From contig OY282558.1 in NCBI GenBank assembly GCA_958295665.1, forward strand, positions 117,108,838 to 117,172,837: a DNA stretch of 64,000 bases. Direction: 5' to 3'. The position numbers and the translations under genes are program-made. This DNA comes from Tipula vernalis (taxonomy: Eukaryota; Arthropoda; Insecta; Diptera; Tipulidae). This document shows, piece after piece, positions 49,401-52,400 of this stretch; position 1 is the first letter of the stretch; each line of letters begins with the position of its first letter. A model generated the notes under the pieces. It did no database searches, was not told the DNA's origin, and saw nothing but the letters and a program-made list of their open reading frames with translations.

Positions 49401-52400
49401 AATCGCTTGGCGTAATTATCCCTTCTTTGATCATATCGCAAATTTAATTCTGAACCTCAATCTTTTCCACATAAGCTAAACGTCGTGGTGCATGGTGAAA
49501 CGGTACATCCGAAGTCAAATGAATATCCATCTCATAGTCGAACGGTTCTACCTCAATATTCTTTGGTAGCATATAATTCTCCTCGATTATTTGTTTATTT
49601 TTAGGATTGGCTCATCTCTAACAATATCAACGGCAAATACTTGTGGTAAATCGAATTCAGGGCTTAGACCCTCCTCAATAAAAGTAAGACTTAGGTTGTT
49701 CCCGGGATTTCTTTGCGGTGTGGCCTTTTCCATCACTGACTTAATTAGCCCTAAAACATTCATTTGCGCAAGCTTATTCAAAATTAAATCCGGTACACGG
49801 GGATACGTTCCATTTTGGACAACATTCTTTTTAACTAAAAGCAAAAGTTTCAATCGGTCATACATTATTGTCTTCGACTGGAGCAGCTTGATATTACAAA
49901 TTTCCAAAAAATTTCTTCCTAAATCAAATGAACTCTATTGTTAAATTTAATTCTACAAGTAATGATCCCATGGGTCATAAGTGCCTCGCCGCCAACGCCT
50001 CTTATTCTTGTTGCCTCAGTTGCCTCGTTGACCTTAAATGGTATCGCCGCTCTCCGCACGAAACTATTCGGACTGCCAGTGTCGAAAAGAGAAACGTATT
50101 CGTTGTACCCCGTGTACTGATATAAATTCTTCAAAAATGCGACACTTACCAAATTTATGTTTGCCAATTCTCGTGCCCCAGCATCAGGATCCTTAATGTC
50201 CAGTTCTGGTGTTACAGCTGCTACCAAGTGTTGGAATTCTGGTTTCACCTTCTGGATGTATTGTCTATTGGTACAATTTGCCGCATTCCCAAATTCACCT
50301 AAATTATTTTTCACTTCAATTTTCCGTCCACAAAATAATAGTTTTCCAAAATTAATCGTCCACTGATTTTTTTTTTCTTCGTTCTCGTGTTCGTGTTCTC
50401 AATGCACCGCAAACAATTAACTTCACAATTTCAATATTTGCTCTGACCCCACATCTTAAGTTGTAAAGTCGTCAGAATGTTGCAAATTATCAATTGAAAC
50501 AACAGCTGATTTCGAAATTAGCAATAAACTTTATTCAAGCCTTATATATATGTATATTGGTTTTTTTTTTGCTTTATTTTTTCAATATCTATCCACATAG
50601 CATAAATGCTAACCAAAGAATGATTCGAAAAGCATGGCGTCCTCCTTTCTGCTCTTCCTATGCGTACGTGTGAATTCGCCGCCATTTAGTAGTTTACAAA
50701 GTCAACAATTCTGTAACAACTACATGTTCAAATTTTGTTGATTTTAACGGTTTTAACCTCTTTAAAAACACTGGTAAGAGATTTTTTTTTCCTATATTTG
50801 CAAGACGTGCCGAAATACCAATGCCGCTTCTCATAACATAATCGCATTCTTTCTCTTTTAATTTCCTTTCAGTTGAAAAGGTAAATTCAACACTCACCAC
50901 GTCCAATAACAGACACTTGTTGTGTCTCGTTTTAAAGTAAAATGTCGTAATATTGTATAGATGGTTAGCCAAATTTTCACAAGGATTATAGCAAGCTTAA
51001 ACAGCATTTTCTAATCGTGTTGATCACTTGATCAACTTACGAATATTTATCAAATTATCTGTACCAAAGGATAATTTTGTTACGTTGAGATAGTTGTAAA
51101 CACTTTAAAATACATATCCGTCACGTGCTAAAGCAATATCACAAATATGTTATTCTTAATTTAAAATTATATGAAAGCCGGCGATATAGAAATGGAGGAC
51201 GGCAACTTCACTTATTATTCAAAAAAGGCCTCATATATGTATATAGTTCGACATTGCAAGAAGACTATAAAGGTCGTGGTATAATATCTCTAAACAAATA
51301 AGAAGCATTGACCGCTTGTTCAAGGTACATACACTTATATATGGATATTTAAAAATGTAAATAACTGACGCCTAAATACACCAAAAACGAAAACAAACTT
51401 AAGTACATTGCACTTAATAATCTAAAGGCGTATATTAAACAATAATTGAATCATCAATGTTATATAATCTAGTTAATTTAACGGTTAAAACGTTAAAGAA
51501 ATTCGATTTCAAGGTTGAATAAATTTGATTGGTTCCTAATATGCATGTTTTTGTAGATCACCGCATACCATATTATAAAAACTTCATATTATCAATAAAC
51601 CGAATTGCACAATACAAAGAAACTTGTTAAGATCACTTTCAATCTTATTATTCAAAAAACCGGTATAAATATTTTGTTTTATTTTATACTTCTCTTTAAA
51701 CTTCACCTTGACAATTATCGGGTTATGACTGAGTAGACAATAAATAGACATAAAATAGCTAAACCGCATTTTCATATGATACAATCTATATAAGAAACTG
51801 TTAATTACTTATTTAAATAAACGTACAGTTCGACGCAACCGAATATAGGTAATCCAAATATACATAACTGAGTTTTTTATGTTAAACCAACGCCACTACA
51901 TAAAAAGCCATGACACAAAAATGTGTGGTAGTATGTGTTAAGGGGATAAAGATTTTTATTTTCCTATGAAACGTAAACAAAATACTATGGGATTTTCAAA
52001 CACATTTTTTTATATCGTCTCTATTTTCAATTTAAATAAATATTTTTATTTACAAATATAAATAATTTGATATCAAATATATTGAAATATAAATTGTGAA
52101 CAATTTTGATTGAAATTAATAATCATTTATTAAGTAATTTTGCATTTTTATAAAAATATTTGTTTCGGCATGCTTCGTGTTCCTCTAATCTTAATAAATT
52201 TATTAAGATTAGAGGAACACGAAGCATGCCGAAACAAATATTTTTATAAAAATGCAAAATTACTTAATAAATGATTTTTAATTTCAATCAAAATTGTTCA
52301 CAATTTACATTTCAATATATTTGATATCAAATTATTTATATTTGTAAATAAAAATATTTATTTAAATTGAAAATAGAGACGATATAAAAAAATGTGTTTG

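Larger units (their letters stand above)
46778..50698 (-). mobile_element. Gypsy C: two-LTR element with deleted gag and RT motif
   Basis: LTRs at 46778-47015 and 50462-50698, each with TGTAAA...TTTACA ends, in direct orientation and over 95% identical by eye. Flanking 4-base sites TAGT and AAGT differ by one base, so the target duplication is not certain. Minus-strand protease, RT, RNase H and integrase lie between. Almost no gag is present: only about 150 bases separate the 5' LTR from the [15 protein letters not shown] segment ahead of protease. The element is therefore internally deleted as well as frame-broken. Confidence 0.92.
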